In this document: piece after piece, positions 1-8,156 of the stretch | Layout: each line of letters begins with the position of its first letter | Position numbering within the stretch: position 1 is the first letter of the stretch | From: Desulfarculus baarsii DSM 2075 | GTDB taxonomy: Bacteria > Desulfobacterota > Desulfarculia > Desulfarculales > Desulfarculaceae | Direction of reading: 5' to 3' | Length of the DNA: 64,000 bases | Assembly: GCF_000143965.1 (NCBI RefSeq) | Contig: NC_014365.1 | Coordinates: forward strand, 2,569,501 to 2,633,500 | Made by a program: the position numbers and the translations under genes | Notes under the pieces: model-generated | Databases searched by the model: none | Told to the model about the DNA's origin: nothing | The model's input: only the letters and a program-made list of their open reading frames with translations

Positions 1-1
1 A

Positions 2-181
2 TTGGACGAGACATCGGTCTACGGGCCGATTCTCAACCAGGTGGCGCGGGCCAAACTGCCGGTGAGCTACCTCACCACCGGCCAACGCGTGCCCGACGAC
101 ATGGAGCAGGCCACGCTGGACGGCCTGGCTCGGCGGCTTTTACCGCCCCGCCGCGAGCAAACATGGCCGGCGGTGTGTTAA
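2..181 (+). CDS. flhF: FlhF, flagellar SRP-like GTPase (3' end only)
   Basis: This is the C-terminal 59 residues of FlhF, the SRP-family GTPase that places polar flagella; the rest lies before the window. Reading from base 2 gives LDET near the start and then LPVSYLTTGQRVPDDME, the end of the NG-domain G4/G5 region found in FlhF and FtsY. The frame stops with TAA at 179-181. FlhG follows directly, which is the usual flhF-flhG pairing. The opening reading frame is inferred only from this match because the start is missing. Confidence 0.88.
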   Translation: MDETSVYGPILNQVARAKLPVSYLTTGQRVPDDMEQATLDGLARRLLPPRREQTWPAVC

Positions 182-298
182 TGAGCCTGCCCGCGAAACG
201 AAAAACAGCTACAATTGGTCGACCTGGATCGGCCATTGGCCCATTCGCGAATCGGACCGGCCCAGGATGGCGCCGTCCGCAACCCGCTAGGAGCATCG

Positions 299-1165
299 AT
301 GGATCAAGCCACTTCTCTTAGACGCATGGCCGAAAGGCCGCGCCAAGGAGCGTCCTCCGCGCCGCCGCTGCGCACCATGGCCATCACCAGCGGCAAGGGC
401 GGGGTCGGCAAGACCAACATCACCGTCAACCTGGCCCTGTGCCTGGCCCGCCTGGGGCGCAAGGTGCTGATCATCGACGCCGACCTGGGCCTGGCCAACG
501 TGGATATCGTCCTGGGGCTCAACCCCCAATACACCATCCGCGACGTCATCCACGGCGACAAGACCCTCGACGAGGTGATCCTCGAAGGGCCTGGCGGCGT
601 GCAGATCCTGCCGGCCACCAGCGGCGTGGCCGAGATGACCAGCCTGACCAAGGACGAGAAGATGATGCTGTTGCAGGTCTTCGACTCCTATCAGTTGCGC
701 GCCGACACCGTGATCATCGACACCGCCGCCGGCATCAACGACACGGTGCTCTATTTCAACTCGGCGGCCCAGGAGCGCATCGTCGTGGCCACCGGCGAGC
801 CGACAAGCCTCACCGACGCCTACGCGCTGATCAAGGTCATGTACACGACGTATCAGGAAAAACGCTTTCGGCTGCTGGTCAACAACGTCAAGGACGCCGC
901 CGAGGCCAAACAGGTTTACCGCAAGCTGGCCGCCGCCGCCGATCACTTCCTCGACGGCCTGGCCATCGATTACGTGGGGCACCTGCCCACCGACCTGGCC
1001 GTGCACAAGGCCGTGATGCAGCAGAGGCCCGTGGTCGAGGCCTTCCCCACGGCCGAGATCTCGCGGGCCTTCGCCGGCCTGGCCAAGGAGATGCTCGAGC
1101 GGCCCTCCCAGGAGACCGACGGCAACATCAAGTTCTTCTGGCGCAGACTGGTGGCCATGTCGTAG
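299..1165 (+). CDS. flhG: FlhG (YlxH/FleN), MinD-type flagellar-number ATPase
   Basis: FlhG is the MinD-like ATPase that works with FlhF to set flagellar number and place. The protein is 288 aa. It begins MDQATSLRRMAERP, matching the DQAxxLRxL helix by which FlhG stimulates the FlhF GTPase. The deviant Walker A SGKGGVGKTN lies at about residues 31-40 and the IIDADLGLANVD switch region follows. The ATG at 299 is chosen because it puts the DQA helix at the N-terminus and has AGGAG 5 bases upstream; an in-frame ATG at 215 would add unmatched residues. The C-terminus should hold the membrane-targeting helix, but I did not resolve it. Confidence 0.92.
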   Translation: MDQATSLRRMAERPRQGASSAPPLRTMAITSGKGGVGKTNITVNLALCLARLGRKVLIIDADLGLANVDIVLGLNPQYTIRDVIHGDKTLDEVILEGPGGVQILPATSGVAEMTSLTKDEKMMLLQVFDSYQLRADTVIIDTAAGINDTVLYFNSAAQERIVVATGEPTSLTDAYALIKVMYTTYQEKRFRLLVNNVKDAAEAKQVYRKLAAAADHFLDGLAIDYVGHLPTDLAVHKAVMQQRPVVEAFPTAEISRAFAGLAKEMLERPSQETDGNIKFFWRRLVAMS

Positions 1166-1212
1166 ACTTTCTAGCAAACTACGTAACCAAACGGGAGAAA
1201 GACGCTTTTTCG

Positions 1213-1995
1213 ATGACCTACGGCAAGGCGGATTATCTTGGCGAAGGCGCGGCCCGGCAGAACAAGGCCGGTTTCAGCGCCGCCGAGCGGGAGCGGCTCA
1301 TCCTGGAGTACGCGCCGATGATCCGCTACGTGGCTGGCCGCATCGCCATGCGCCTGCCCGCCCACGTGTCCATGGAGGATCTGATCGGGGCCGGCGTGCT
1401 GGGGCTCATCGACGCCGTAGACAAGTTCGACCCCGAAAAGAACGTCAAATTCAAGACCTACGCCGAGTTTCGCGTGCGCGGGGCCATCCTCGACGAGCTG
1501 CGGGCCATGGATTGGGTGCCGCGCAGCGTGCGCAAGAAAAGCTCCGACCTCGAAGACGCCATCGGCCGGCTGCAAAATCGCCTGGGCCGGCCGGCCGAGG
1601 ACGAGGAGATCGCCCAAGAGCTGGGCATTGGTCTTGACGATTTACACCGCCTGCTCGACGAAGTAAGTGGCGTGAATCTGCTCAGCCTGGACGACGCCGA
1701 CTCGCCGCTGGGCAACCTGGACTCTGAACAGGTCATGGAGGCCATGGGCCGCGAGGGGTTGGAAGACCCTCTGGTCATGCTTGGCCTGGTGGAGCTGCGC
1801 AGGGTCATCGCCTCGGCCATCGAAGGCCTGCCCGAAAAAGAAAAACTGGTGGTATCATTGTATTACTACGATGAATTAACCATGAGGGAAATCGGCGAGG
1901 TCTTGGGCTACACCGAATCCCGCATCAGCCAGATGCACACCAAGGCCATCCTGCGGTTGCGCGCCCGGCTGCGGGATTTCGGCGGATCCAGATGA
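1213..1995 (+). CDS. fliA: FliA, RNA polymerase sigma-28 factor
   Basis: This 260-aa sigma factor directs late flagellar transcription. Region 2 is seen in IRYVAGRIAMRLPAHVSMEDL and GVLGLIDAVDKFDPEKNVKFKTYA followed by RVRGAILDELR; region 3 and a region 4 helix-turn-helix (LTMREIGEVLGYTESRISQMH) follow. The order flhF-flhG-fliA-cheY is typical of polar flagellates. I start at ATG 1213. The nearest purine-rich stretch (GGGAG at 1193) is 15 bases away, so initiation may be weak or coupled to flhG, which ends 47 bases upstream. Its likely targets here are the sigma-28 promoters at 16475 (minus strand), 33553, 35511 and 37527. Confidence 0.94.
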   Translation: MTYGKADYLGEGAARQNKAGFSAAERERLILEYAPMIRYVAGRIAMRLPAHVSMEDLIGAGVLGLIDAVDKFDPEKNVKFKTYAEFRVRGAILDELRAMDWVPRSVRKKSSDLEDAIGRLQNRLGRPAEDEEIAQELGIGLDDLHRLLDEVSGVNLLSLDDADSPLGNLDSEQVMEAMGREGLEDPLVMLGLVELRRVIASAIEGLPEKEKLVVSLYYYDELTMREIGEVLGYTESRISQMHTKAILRLRARLRDFGGSR

Positions 1996-2011
1996 CGCCA
2001 GGAGACTGTAG

Positions 2012-2395
2012 ATGCCAAACTTCGACACCAAGATGAAGATCCTAGTGGTCGACGATTTTTCCACCATGCGCCGCATCGTCAAAAACATTCTGCGCCAGTT
2101 GGGCTTCGACAACATCGTCGAGGCCGAGGACGGCGAGGCGGCCAAGGCCAAGCTGGAGACCGAGCGCATCGATTTCGTCATCAGCGACTGGAACATGCCC
2201 AAGATGAGCGGCCTGGAGCTGCTCAAGTGGGTGCGCAGCCACGACGAGTTCAAGGACATGCCCTTTTTGATGGTCACCGCCGAAGCGCAAAAGGAAAACG
2301 TGCTGGAGGCGGTCAAGGCCAAGGTTAGCAACTACATCGTCAAGCCCTTCACGGCCGAGACGTTGAGCGACAAAATAGAAAAGATATTCAGCTGA
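2012..2395 (+). CDS. cheY: CheY-like single-domain response regulator
   Basis: This is a 127-aa stand-alone receiver domain. All CheY active-site residues are present: acidic pair D14-D15, phosphoacceptor D59 in SDWNMP, T89, Y108 and K111 (E. coli numbering plus two). It starts 16 bases after fliA. CheY proteins in this position usually bind the flagellar switch and control rotation direction. No kinase or other che gene is in the window, so the cognate CheA must be elsewhere. Confidence 0.9.
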   Translation: MPNFDTKMKILVVDDFSTMRRIVKNILRQLGFDNIVEAEDGEAAKAKLETERIDFVISDWNMPKMSGLELLKWVRSHDEFKDMPFLMVTAEAQKENVLEAVKAKVSNYIVKPFTAETLSDKIEKIFS

Positions 2396-2430
2396 CCAGC
2401 GAAGAGCGCTGAGCGTCGGCGAGGTTGGCG

Positions 2431-3189
2431 GTGGCCCAGCAGCAGACCAAATCGCCGCCGGCGGCCGTCGAAGGCCTGAACGAGGCCTTTGACGAGTCGA
2501 TCCTGGCCGAGATCGAGCAGCGCCTGGAGGGCGGCGACGACCAGTTCGACGAGTCCATCGCCGTCGGCGACAAAGTCGAACTCGACCGGGTCGATCTGCC
2601 CCTGGACGGCTTTCTGCCCGAAGGCCCCAAGCTGGAATCCGGCGAGATCGAGATCGACCTGGCCGACTCCGGCCACCTGGCGGGCTCCACGCCCGGCCCG
2701 GAGGAAGAACCCCAGCCGCCCAGCAAGCTGAAAAGGCTCTTGCTGGCGGTGGGCTCACTGGTGCTGGTGGTGGCCATCGCCGGCGGCACGGGCTTTTGGT
2801 TTTCGCGCCAAGAGGCCCAAAAGCTGCCCGACGCCGAATCGTTGCCGCCGTGGATGGTCCGCCAGGCCATGCCCTCGGTGGAAGACGAACTGATGCTGGG
2901 CCTGGAGCCGTTCATCGTGCCGCTCCTGGACACCAAGCAGGGCCAGATTCTGCGGGTGGTGGTCACGCTGGAGAGCATGGATGGCCTGAGCAAGTCGTCG
3001 CTCATCGAAAAGAATCTTGACGTGCGTGACGTCATCTATCGCGCCCTGCGCGACCGGCCGGCCAGCGAGTTGCAGAAGGCCAACCAAAACCGCCTGTTGC
3101 AGGCCCAGATCAAGGCCGAGCTAAACCATGCCCTGGGCCGGGAATGGGTGCATAAAGTTTATTTCTCACAGTTCCTCATTTCGGGATAG
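2431..3189 (+). CDS. FliL-like flagellar basal-body protein
   Basis: The protein is about 252 aa. An acidic, Pro-rich N-terminal segment of about 100 residues is followed by one membrane span (LLLAVGSLVLVVAIAGGTGF). The periplasmic domain ends in a FliL pattern: FIVPLL, LRVVVTLE, LIEKNLDVRDVIYRALRDR, then IKAELNHALGR and VHKVYFSQFLISG. FliL proteins sit around the stator and basal body. The cytoplasmic tail is longer than in classical FliL. GTG 2431 is preferred because GAGG lies 6 bases upstream; TTG 2425 is the alternative. It lies away from fliMN, so it may be a second FliL-type protein. Confidence 0.72.
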   Translation: MAQQQTKSPPAAVEGLNEAFDESILAEIEQRLEGGDDQFDESIAVGDKVELDRVDLPLDGFLPEGPKLESGEIEIDLADSGHLAGSTPGPEEEPQPPSKLKRLLLAVGSLVLVVAIAGGTGFWFSRQEAQKLPDAESLPPWMVRQAMPSVEDELMLGLEPFIVPLLDTKQGQILRVVVTLESMDGLSKSSLIEKNLDVRDVIYRALRDRPASELQKANQNRLLQAQIKAELNHALGREWVHKVYFSQFLISG

Positions 3190-3192
3190 GCC

Positions 3193-3519
3193 ATGTCCAC
3201 CCTGGCGCCAAACATCCCCCTGGTGATCCAGCAGGCCGGCGACGTCAGCCGAATCCAGGACGTCACCCAGCGCACGGGCGAGTTGCAGCAATCCGCCGCC
3301 GCCGCCGAGGTGCAGCGCGAGCGTCAGGCCGCCGCCCGCCAAGTCCAGGGTAGCCCGGCCGCCCAGACGCAAAACCGCCTGCGGCCGCGCCAACGCGGCG
3401 AAAACAGCCCCGACGGCGAGGGCCCCTCCGGCCGGCGACGCCAGACCAGCGACGCCCAGGCCGAGCCCGGCCTCGACCCGGAGCGCGAGGGCGGCGGCGT
3501 GGTCGACGTGGTGGTCTGA
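3193..3519 (+). CDS. Small hypothetical protein in the flagellar operon
   Basis: This 108-aa protein is not recognised. It has a short hydrophobic start (APNIPLVIQQAG), a Gln/Ala/Arg-rich helical stretch at about residues 25-65, a basic and Gly/Pro-rich disordered region, and a C-terminus ending VVDVVV. It starts 3 bases after the FliL-like gene and its stop overlaps the next start (TGATG), so it is probably translated together with its neighbours. The steady coding frame and tight packing support a real gene; a flagellar role rests on context alone. Confidence 0.6.
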   Translation: MSTLAPNIPLVIQQAGDVSRIQDVTQRTGELQQSAAAAEVQRERQAAARQVQGSPAAQTQNRLRPRQRGENSPDGEGPSGRRRQTSDAQAEPGLDPEREGGGVVDVVV

Positions 3520-4004
3520 TGGATTGGCTGTGGTGGGCCCAGATGGCCGCCGACGCCCTGCTGGTGGCCGCGGTGGCCCTGCTGCTTTTCAGGCTGCGCG
3601 GCCAAACGGGGCGGCAAGGCGACGGTCAGGCCGACGACTTGGGCAAATTTATTAACGAAGCTGGGCAGTTGAGCCAAGAATTCGATCGCCTGCTGGCCGA
3701 AAAACGCGACCTCGTCAACACCACCCTGGCCAGCCTCGATCAGCGCATCCAGGCCATCGAAGCCATGCTCGACCAGGCTCGCCAGGCCGCCCAGCGCCTG
3801 GAGCGGGCCCAAAGCGCCGCCGCCCCGCCGGCGATCACCAAAGCGCCGCCGCCCATCGCCGCCAGCGGCAGCGCCAATGACTTTCGGCGCAAGGTCGAGG
3901 AACTGCACCGCATGGGCCGCACCGCCGAACAGATCGCCCAGGCCACCGGACGCCCCCGTGGCGAGGTCGATCTGGCCCTGGGGCTTTTGGCCGGCGAAGG
4001 CTAG
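3519..4004 (+). CDS. DUF2802-like membrane-anchored coiled-coil protein
   Basis: This 161-aa protein has an N-terminal membrane helix (ADALLVAAVALLLF, about residues 11-25), a long coiled-coil segment (about 40-95), an Ala/Pro linker, and a C-terminal helix-turn-helix-like module with ELHRMGRTAEQIAQATG and RGEVDLALGLL. That tail matches the pattern of DUF2802 proteins, which are common in deltaproteobacterial flagellar operons and have no settled function. Its start overlaps the preceding gene by one base. Confidence 0.68.
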   Translation: MDWLWWAQMAADALLVAAVALLLFRLRGQTGRQGDGQADDLGKFINEAGQLSQEFDRLLAEKRDLVNTTLASLDQRIQAIEAMLDQARQAAQRLERAQSAAAPPAITKAPPPIAASGSANDFRRKVEELHRMGRTAEQIAQATGRPRGEVDLALGLLAGEG

Positions 4005-4013
4005 GCCCGCGTC

Positions 4014-5144
4014 ATGAAGCCAGCTCCGCCCGGCGTCACGGCCAAGGAACCGACGGCTCAACCAGGCCGCCCCACCGGCGACGAAGGCCCCACCTTGTGG
4101 CCCGGCCGGGCGGTCAAGGCTACGGTGTTGCAGGCCGCGGCCAACGGCCGAGTCGTGGTGCGCATCGCCGGCCAGGCCCTCGTCGCCGAAAGCGACCTAC
4201 CCCTGCGCCCCGGCCAGAACCTGGAGTTGATCGTCGAACAGGCCTCGCCACGCCTGGTGCTGGCCCTGGCCGACAGGCAACACGTGGCCCCATCCGACGC
4301 CCGCCGAGCCATGGGCGAGCTTTTGGCCGGCAGCCAGCGCCTGGCCCGCCAGTTGGAAACGCTGTTAAAAATCGACTTCACCGCGCGCCCCCTGGCCGAC
4401 AAAGACACCCAAAAGGCCGCCGTCGGCCTGCAAGAGGCCGCGCGGGCCGTGATCATCGACCGTCAAAAGGCCGCCGAACCGGCCTTGATCCGCCAGAGCC
4501 TGGCCGCCTTGGCCGCCAAAGGCGGCCTCAGCCGCGAGGCCAATCTGGCCAAGGCCCGGCCCGAGGCCCTGGTCGGCGACGATCTGCGCAGTATGGCCCA
4601 GCGCTTTCTGGCCCGCCTGCCGCTCGTCTCCGACCAGATCGCCCAGCAAGACCCGGAGCGCGCCGCCGAGTTGGGCCGTTTCGCCGAGGCGGCCAAGGGC
4701 CTGGCCACGACGCTGGAGGCCAACCAACGCCTAAACGCCCAGATTTTGCCCGAGCAATCACTTTTGGTGCTGCTGCTGCCGCTGGTGCTGGGCGGGCCCG
4801 CCGATCAGGGCCAGTTGCTGCTGGAGCCGCCGCCCGGCGACGAAAACGAACGCCGCCAGCGCCCCACGCGCCTGGCCTTTTTCCTGCGCCTGGAGGCCCT
4901 GGGGCCAGTGGTGGTCGAGGCCCTGGCCCAACCCGGCGCGGTGCAAGCCGACTTTCTGCTGGACAGCGAACCCAAGGCCGCCATGGTGCGCGGCATGCTG
5001 CCCCAGTTGGCTCAGGCCCTGGAGGCGGCCGGTTTCACGGCCCAGCTCGCGGCCGCCGCCCGCCCGGCCGACGACCTGGAGGCCCAAGCGCCCCTGGCCC
5101 GCTTGATCGGACGGGAAGGCCAATATCTCTCGGTGACGGTATGA
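4014..5144 (+). CDS. FliK-like hook-length control protein
   Basis: This 376-aa Ala/Pro/Gln-rich protein has two features of FliK-like proteins. Residues about 28-85 form a small beta domain (GRVVVRIAGQALVAES, then LRPGQNLELIVE). The C-terminal part has FFLRLEALGPVVVEAL, then VQADFLLDSEPKAAMVRGML and LPQLAQALEAAGF, like the FliK substrate-switch domain. Its stop overlaps the next gene (ATGA), which is a FlhB C-domain homolog, the known partner of FliK. The call rests on pattern and neighbour, so it is moderate. Confidence 0.6.
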   Translation: MKPAPPGVTAKEPTAQPGRPTGDEGPTLWPGRAVKATVLQAAANGRVVVRIAGQALVAESDLPLRPGQNLELIVEQASPRLVLALADRQHVAPSDARRAMGELLAGSQRLARQLETLLKIDFTARPLADKDTQKAAVGLQEAARAVIIDRQKAAEPALIRQSLAALAAKGGLSREANLAKARPEALVGDDLRSMAQRFLARLPLVSDQIAQQDPERAAELGRFAEAAKGLATTLEANQRLNAQILPEQSLLVLLLPLVLGGPADQGQLLLEPPPGDENERRQRPTRLAFFLRLEALGPVVVEALAQPGAVQADFLLDSEPKAAMVRGMLPQLAQALEAAGFTAQLAAAARPADDLEAQAPLARLIGREGQYLSVTV

Positions 5145-5461
5145 GCGACGACGGCAAGAAAAGCGCCCCGGCGGCCATCAAAAAAGCCGTGGCCCTGCGC
5201 TATGGCCCCGAGGGCCACGAAACCACCGGCGCGGTGGCGGCCAAGGGCCGGCTGCGCCTGGCCGAGCGCATCATCGAACTGGCCCGCCAGCACGGCGTGC
5301 CCATCAAACAGGACCCGGACCTCGTCGAAATCTTGGCGCGGCTGGATATCGACGAGGAGATTCCACCCGAGCTTTACGTGGTGGCCGCCGAGATTCTGGC
5401 CTTTGTCCATCGGGCCAACGAGGCCTGGCGGCTGGGCGCTGGCAACGAAGAAACCAAATAG
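5141..5461 (+). CDS. FlhB C-terminal-domain-like export switch protein (FlhX type)
   Basis: This 106-aa soluble protein resembles only the cytoplasmic C-terminal domain of FlhB/YscU: VALRYGP near residue 17, then AERIIELARQHGVPIKQDPDL and EEIPPELYVVAAEILAFVHR. Full FlhB has four membrane helices and an autocleaving NPTH motif; both are absent. Small stand-alone FlhB-like proteins (FlhX, YlqH) are known and can replace the cleaved FlhB fragment. ATG 5141 overlaps the end of the FliK-like gene by 4 bases. I treat it as an intact small gene, not a fragment of flhB. Confidence 0.82.
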   Translation: MSDDGKKSAPAAIKKAVALRYGPEGHETTGAVAAKGRLRLAERIIELARQHGVPIKQDPDLVEILARLDIDEEIPPELYVVAAEILAFVHRANEAWRLGAGNEETK

Positions 5462-5610
5462 GCAATATCTTCCTTGCTCGGCCACGCGAGGCCGGCGCGC
5501 CAAAAATCCGACGCCTCGTCAACGGCTCACCTGGCCGGCATTGATCGCGATTTCCAAGTAATTAAAGAGTATTATCCGCGCGCGCCATCTATCTGGCGGC
5601 GCTGGGCGTT

Positions 5611-5627
5611 CTGGCACGGCAGTTGCA
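5611..5627 (+). promoter_or_regulatory. Sigma-54 (-24/-12) promoter of the flgF operon
   Basis: CTGGCACGGCAGTTGCA matches every defined position of the sigma-54 consensus YTGGCACGRNNNTTGCW. It lies in the 208-bp gap between the FlhB-like gene and flgF, 42 bases before the flgF start. Transcription should begin at about 5638. The activator, probably an FlrC/FleQ-like protein, is not in the window. Confidence 0.88.
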
Positions 5628-5669
5628 ACATAACCAGACGAACCCAGGCCACCCGAACGAGGGGCGCAA

Positions 5670-6365
5670 ATGTTTTACGACCAAGGACTAGCCGACGCCG
5701 CCTGCGGCAGCCTGATGCAGATCAGGCACATGGACGTGACGGCCAACAACCTGGCCAACGTCTCCACCACCGGCTTCAAGGGCGACCGCCTTATTTTTGA
5801 CGACATGCTCTCGCGGGAGATGCAGGTCGACTTCAGCCAGGGCTCGCTGCAGGAGACGGGCAACCCCCTGGACGTAGCCCTGTCCGGCGACGGCTTTTTC
5901 ATGATCCGCACCCCCGGCGGCGACCGCTTGACCCGTAGCGGCGCATTCAAGATGGACGCCAACGGCGCGTTGGTCACCTCCGAGGGCCACGCCGTTTTGG
6001 ATAGCGCCGGCCAGCCGGTGACGCTCAACCCTTCCGGCGGCCAGGTCTTTATCGACAGCGAAGGCAATGTCTCCCAGGACGGAGCCCAGGTGGCCACTTT
6101 GGCCGTGGTGGAGGTGCAAAACAAGGCCGCCTTGCAAAAGGACGGCCGCACCGCCTTCAGCGGGGCCGACGGCCAGCTTCCTCCCACCGCGCCGGCCGCC
6201 GACGTGGTGGTCAACCAGGGCTCGCTGGAGATGAGCAACGTCACCGTGGTCGACCAGATGGTCAACATGATCACCGCCCAGCGGGCCTTCGAGTCTTATC
6301 AAAAGGCCGTGCATTCATTGCAGGAAATCGACCAAAAGGCCGTCAGTCAGGTCGGCAAGGTCTAG
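5670..6365 (+). CDS. flgF: FlgF-type flagellar proximal rod protein
   Basis: The protein is 231 aa. It has the N-terminal rod/hook family motif NNLANVSTTGFK (about residues 27-38), the central LDVALSGDGFFMI segment and the C-terminal EMSNVTVVDQMVNMITAQRAFESYQK helix, so it belongs to the FlgE/F/G family. Its size and its place before flgG identify it as FlgF. It is exported without a signal peptide by the flagellar apparatus and forms part of the rod. It is first in the operon behind the sigma-54 promoter; GAGGGG precedes the ATG. Confidence 0.92.
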   Translation: MFYDQGLADAACGSLMQIRHMDVTANNLANVSTTGFKGDRLIFDDMLSREMQVDFSQGSLQETGNPLDVALSGDGFFMIRTPGGDRLTRSGAFKMDANGALVTSEGHAVLDSAGQPVTLNPSGGQVFIDSEGNVSQDGAQVATLAVVEVQNKAALQKDGRTAFSGADGQLPPTAPAADVVVNQGSLEMSNVTVVDQMVNMITAQRAFESYQKAVHSLQEIDQKAVSQVGKV

Positions 6366-6380
6366 CGGAGGATATAAGCC

Positions 6381-7163
6381 ATGATGAGGAGCCTTTACAC
6401 CGCGGCCACCGGCATGACCGCCCAGCAGCTCAACCTGGACGTCATTTCCAACAACCTGGCCAACGTCAACACCACCGGCTTCAAGAAAAGCCGCGCCGAC
6501 TTCGAAGACCTGATGTATCAGACCCTGCGCCAGCCCGGCGCCCAGCAGGCCGGCGGCCAGATGATCCCCACCGGCAAGCAGGTGGGCATGGGCGTGCGGC
6601 CGGTGGCCATCCAGAAGATCTGGAGCCAAGGCGATTACCAGCAGACCGACAACCAGCTCGACGTGGCTATCGAGGGTCAGGGTTTTTTCCGCATCCAAAA
6701 AGACAACGAAGACGTCTACACCCGTGACGGTTCGTTCAAGCTCAACAACAACCGCGACATCGTCGACAGCAACGGCAACCTGTTGGTGCCCCAGATGACC
6801 GTGCCCGAAAACGCCACCAGCGTGGTCATCGACCCCAACGGCCTGGTCACGGCCCTGACCGCCGACGACGAGGCGGTCGAACTGGGCCGCATTCAGCTCT
6901 ACACCTTCCCCAACCCCTCGGGCCTGATGGCCATCGGCCGCAACTATTTCCGCGAATCGCCGGCCTCGGGCGTGGCCGTGCCCGGCGACCCCGGCGCCGA
7001 CCAGTTCGGCACCCTGGCCCAGGGCTTTCTGGAGATGAGCAACGTCAGCGTGGTCGACGAGATGGTCAACATGATCGTGGCCCAACGGGCCTACGAGGCC
7101 AACTCCAAGTCCATCACCACCTCCGACCAGATGCTGCAAACGGCCAACCAGGTCAAGCGCTAG
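6381..7163 (+). CDS. flgG: FlgG, flagellar distal rod protein
   Basis: This 260-aa protein starts MMRSLYTAATGM, has SNNLANVNTTGFKKSR at about residues 28-43, QLDVAIEGQGFF in the middle, and ends with FLEMSNVSVVDEMVNMI and ITTSDQMLQTANQ, all standard FlgG signatures. The length is that of the family. It follows flgF by 15 bases with GGAG upstream. FlgG forms the distal rod that passes through the P and L rings encoded just downstream. Confidence 0.96.
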   Translation: MMRSLYTAATGMTAQQLNLDVISNNLANVNTTGFKKSRADFEDLMYQTLRQPGAQQAGGQMIPTGKQVGMGVRPVAIQKIWSQGDYQQTDNQLDVAIEGQGFFRIQKDNEDVYTRDGSFKLNNNRDIVDSNGNLLVPQMTVPENATSVVIDPNGLVTALTADDEAVELGRIQLYTFPNPSGLMAIGRNYFRESPASGVAVPGDPGADQFGTLAQGFLEMSNVSVVDEMVNMIVAQRAYEANSKSITTSDQMLQTANQVKR

Positions 7164-7176
7164 GGAGGGTTTGATC

Positions 7177-8142
7177 ATGCGGGCTCTCGGGATGGCGATC
7201 GTGGTCATGGTTTTGGCGGCCCTGTGGGCGACGCAAGCCCCAGCCGCGCCCCAAGCCATTTGCTTCGGCGCGCGGGCCGAGGTGGCCGGCCAGCGGATCA
7301 CCCTGCTGGACCTGGTCGAAAACGCCCAGACACTGGAAGAAGAACTGCGCCACAAGCTGGCCGGGGTGTTCGTGGCCTCCAGCCCGGCTCTGAGCCAGTC
7401 GCGGGTGGTTTCGGGGGCGGTCTTGCGCTCGCTTTTGGCCCAGGCCGACCTGCCCGCCGGCGTGACGACGCTTTTGCCCACCAAGGTCGAGATTTGGCGG
7501 GCCAGCCAGACGGTCAGCGCCCAGCAGATCGCCGAGGCCTTCCGCCGGGCGGCCATCGAACGCCTGGGCGGCAAGGGCGGCGAGGTCGACGTGCATTCGG
7601 TCAGCGCCGGGGCCGAGATCATCGCGCCGGCTGGCCAGTTGGAGCTGACGGTCCGTTTCATCGGCGGCCAGCTCATTGGCCGCACGCCGGCCATCGTCGA
7701 GGTCGTCGTCGACGGCCAGAAGGTCAAGCAGGCGCGCATCGTCGGCGACATCGACGTCTACGCGCCGGTGGCGGTGGCCTCGCGCAGCCTGGCCCGGCGG
7801 CAAATCATCGGCCCCGACGACGTGGAGTTGGCGCGCATCAATCTGGCCGAGGCCCCCCGCGACGTGGTCACCGAGCCTGACCAGGTCATCGGCATGCGCA
7901 CCCGCGGCGCGGTGGGCATGGGCCAACCCCTGGACATGCGCTGGGTCGAACCGGCCCCGCTGATCCAGCGCGGCGAGATCGTCAACATTCTGGCCAAGGC
8001 CCCGGGCATGCGCATCAGCACCAAGGGCCGGGCCGAGGAAACCGGGTTCAGGGGCAAGGTCATCCGCCTGACCAACCTGGCCACCAAGCGCACCGTCAAC
8101 GGCCGCGTCAACGCCCCCGGCGAAGTGATCGTCGATTTTTGA
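7177..8142 (+). CDS. flgA: FlgA, P-ring assembly chaperone
   Basis: FlgA is the periplasmic chaperone for P-ring (FlgI) assembly. The 321-aa product has a signal peptide ending near WATQAPAAPQ, an N-terminal domain, and a C-terminal SAF domain with VASRSLARRQIIGPDDVEL, then GMRTRGAVGMGQPLD and IVNILAKAPGMRISTKGRA. It is longer than E. coli FlgA (219 aa), as is common in deltaproteobacteria. ATG 7177 has GGGAGGG 7 bases upstream and is preferred over TTG 7171. Confidence 0.92.
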   Translation: MRALGMAIVVMVLAALWATQAPAAPQAICFGARAEVAGQRITLLDLVENAQTLEEELRHKLAGVFVASSPALSQSRVVSGAVLRSLLAQADLPAGVTTLLPTKVEIWRASQTVSAQQIAEAFRRAAIERLGGKGGEVDVHSVSAGAEIIAPAGQLELTVRFIGGQLIGRTPAIVEVVVDGQKVKQARIVGDIDVYAPVAVASRSLARRQIIGPDDVELARINLAEAPRDVVTEPDQVIGMRTRGAVGMGQPLDMRWVEPAPLIQRGEIVNILAKAPGMRISTKGRAEETGFRGKVIRLTNLATKRTVNGRVNAPGEVIVDF

Positions 8143-8156
8143 AGGAGGCTCGCCTC

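Noticed and set aside
439-1212. Extension of the fliA frame upstream through flhG
   Set aside because: The translation is Arg/Gly/Pro-rich shadow of flhG, and sigma-28 similarity begins only after the ATG at 1213.
5141-5461. Degraded fragment of flhB
   Set aside because: The frame is intact with its own start, overlaps the gene before it in ordinary operon style, and matches the known family of small FlhB C-domain proteins.
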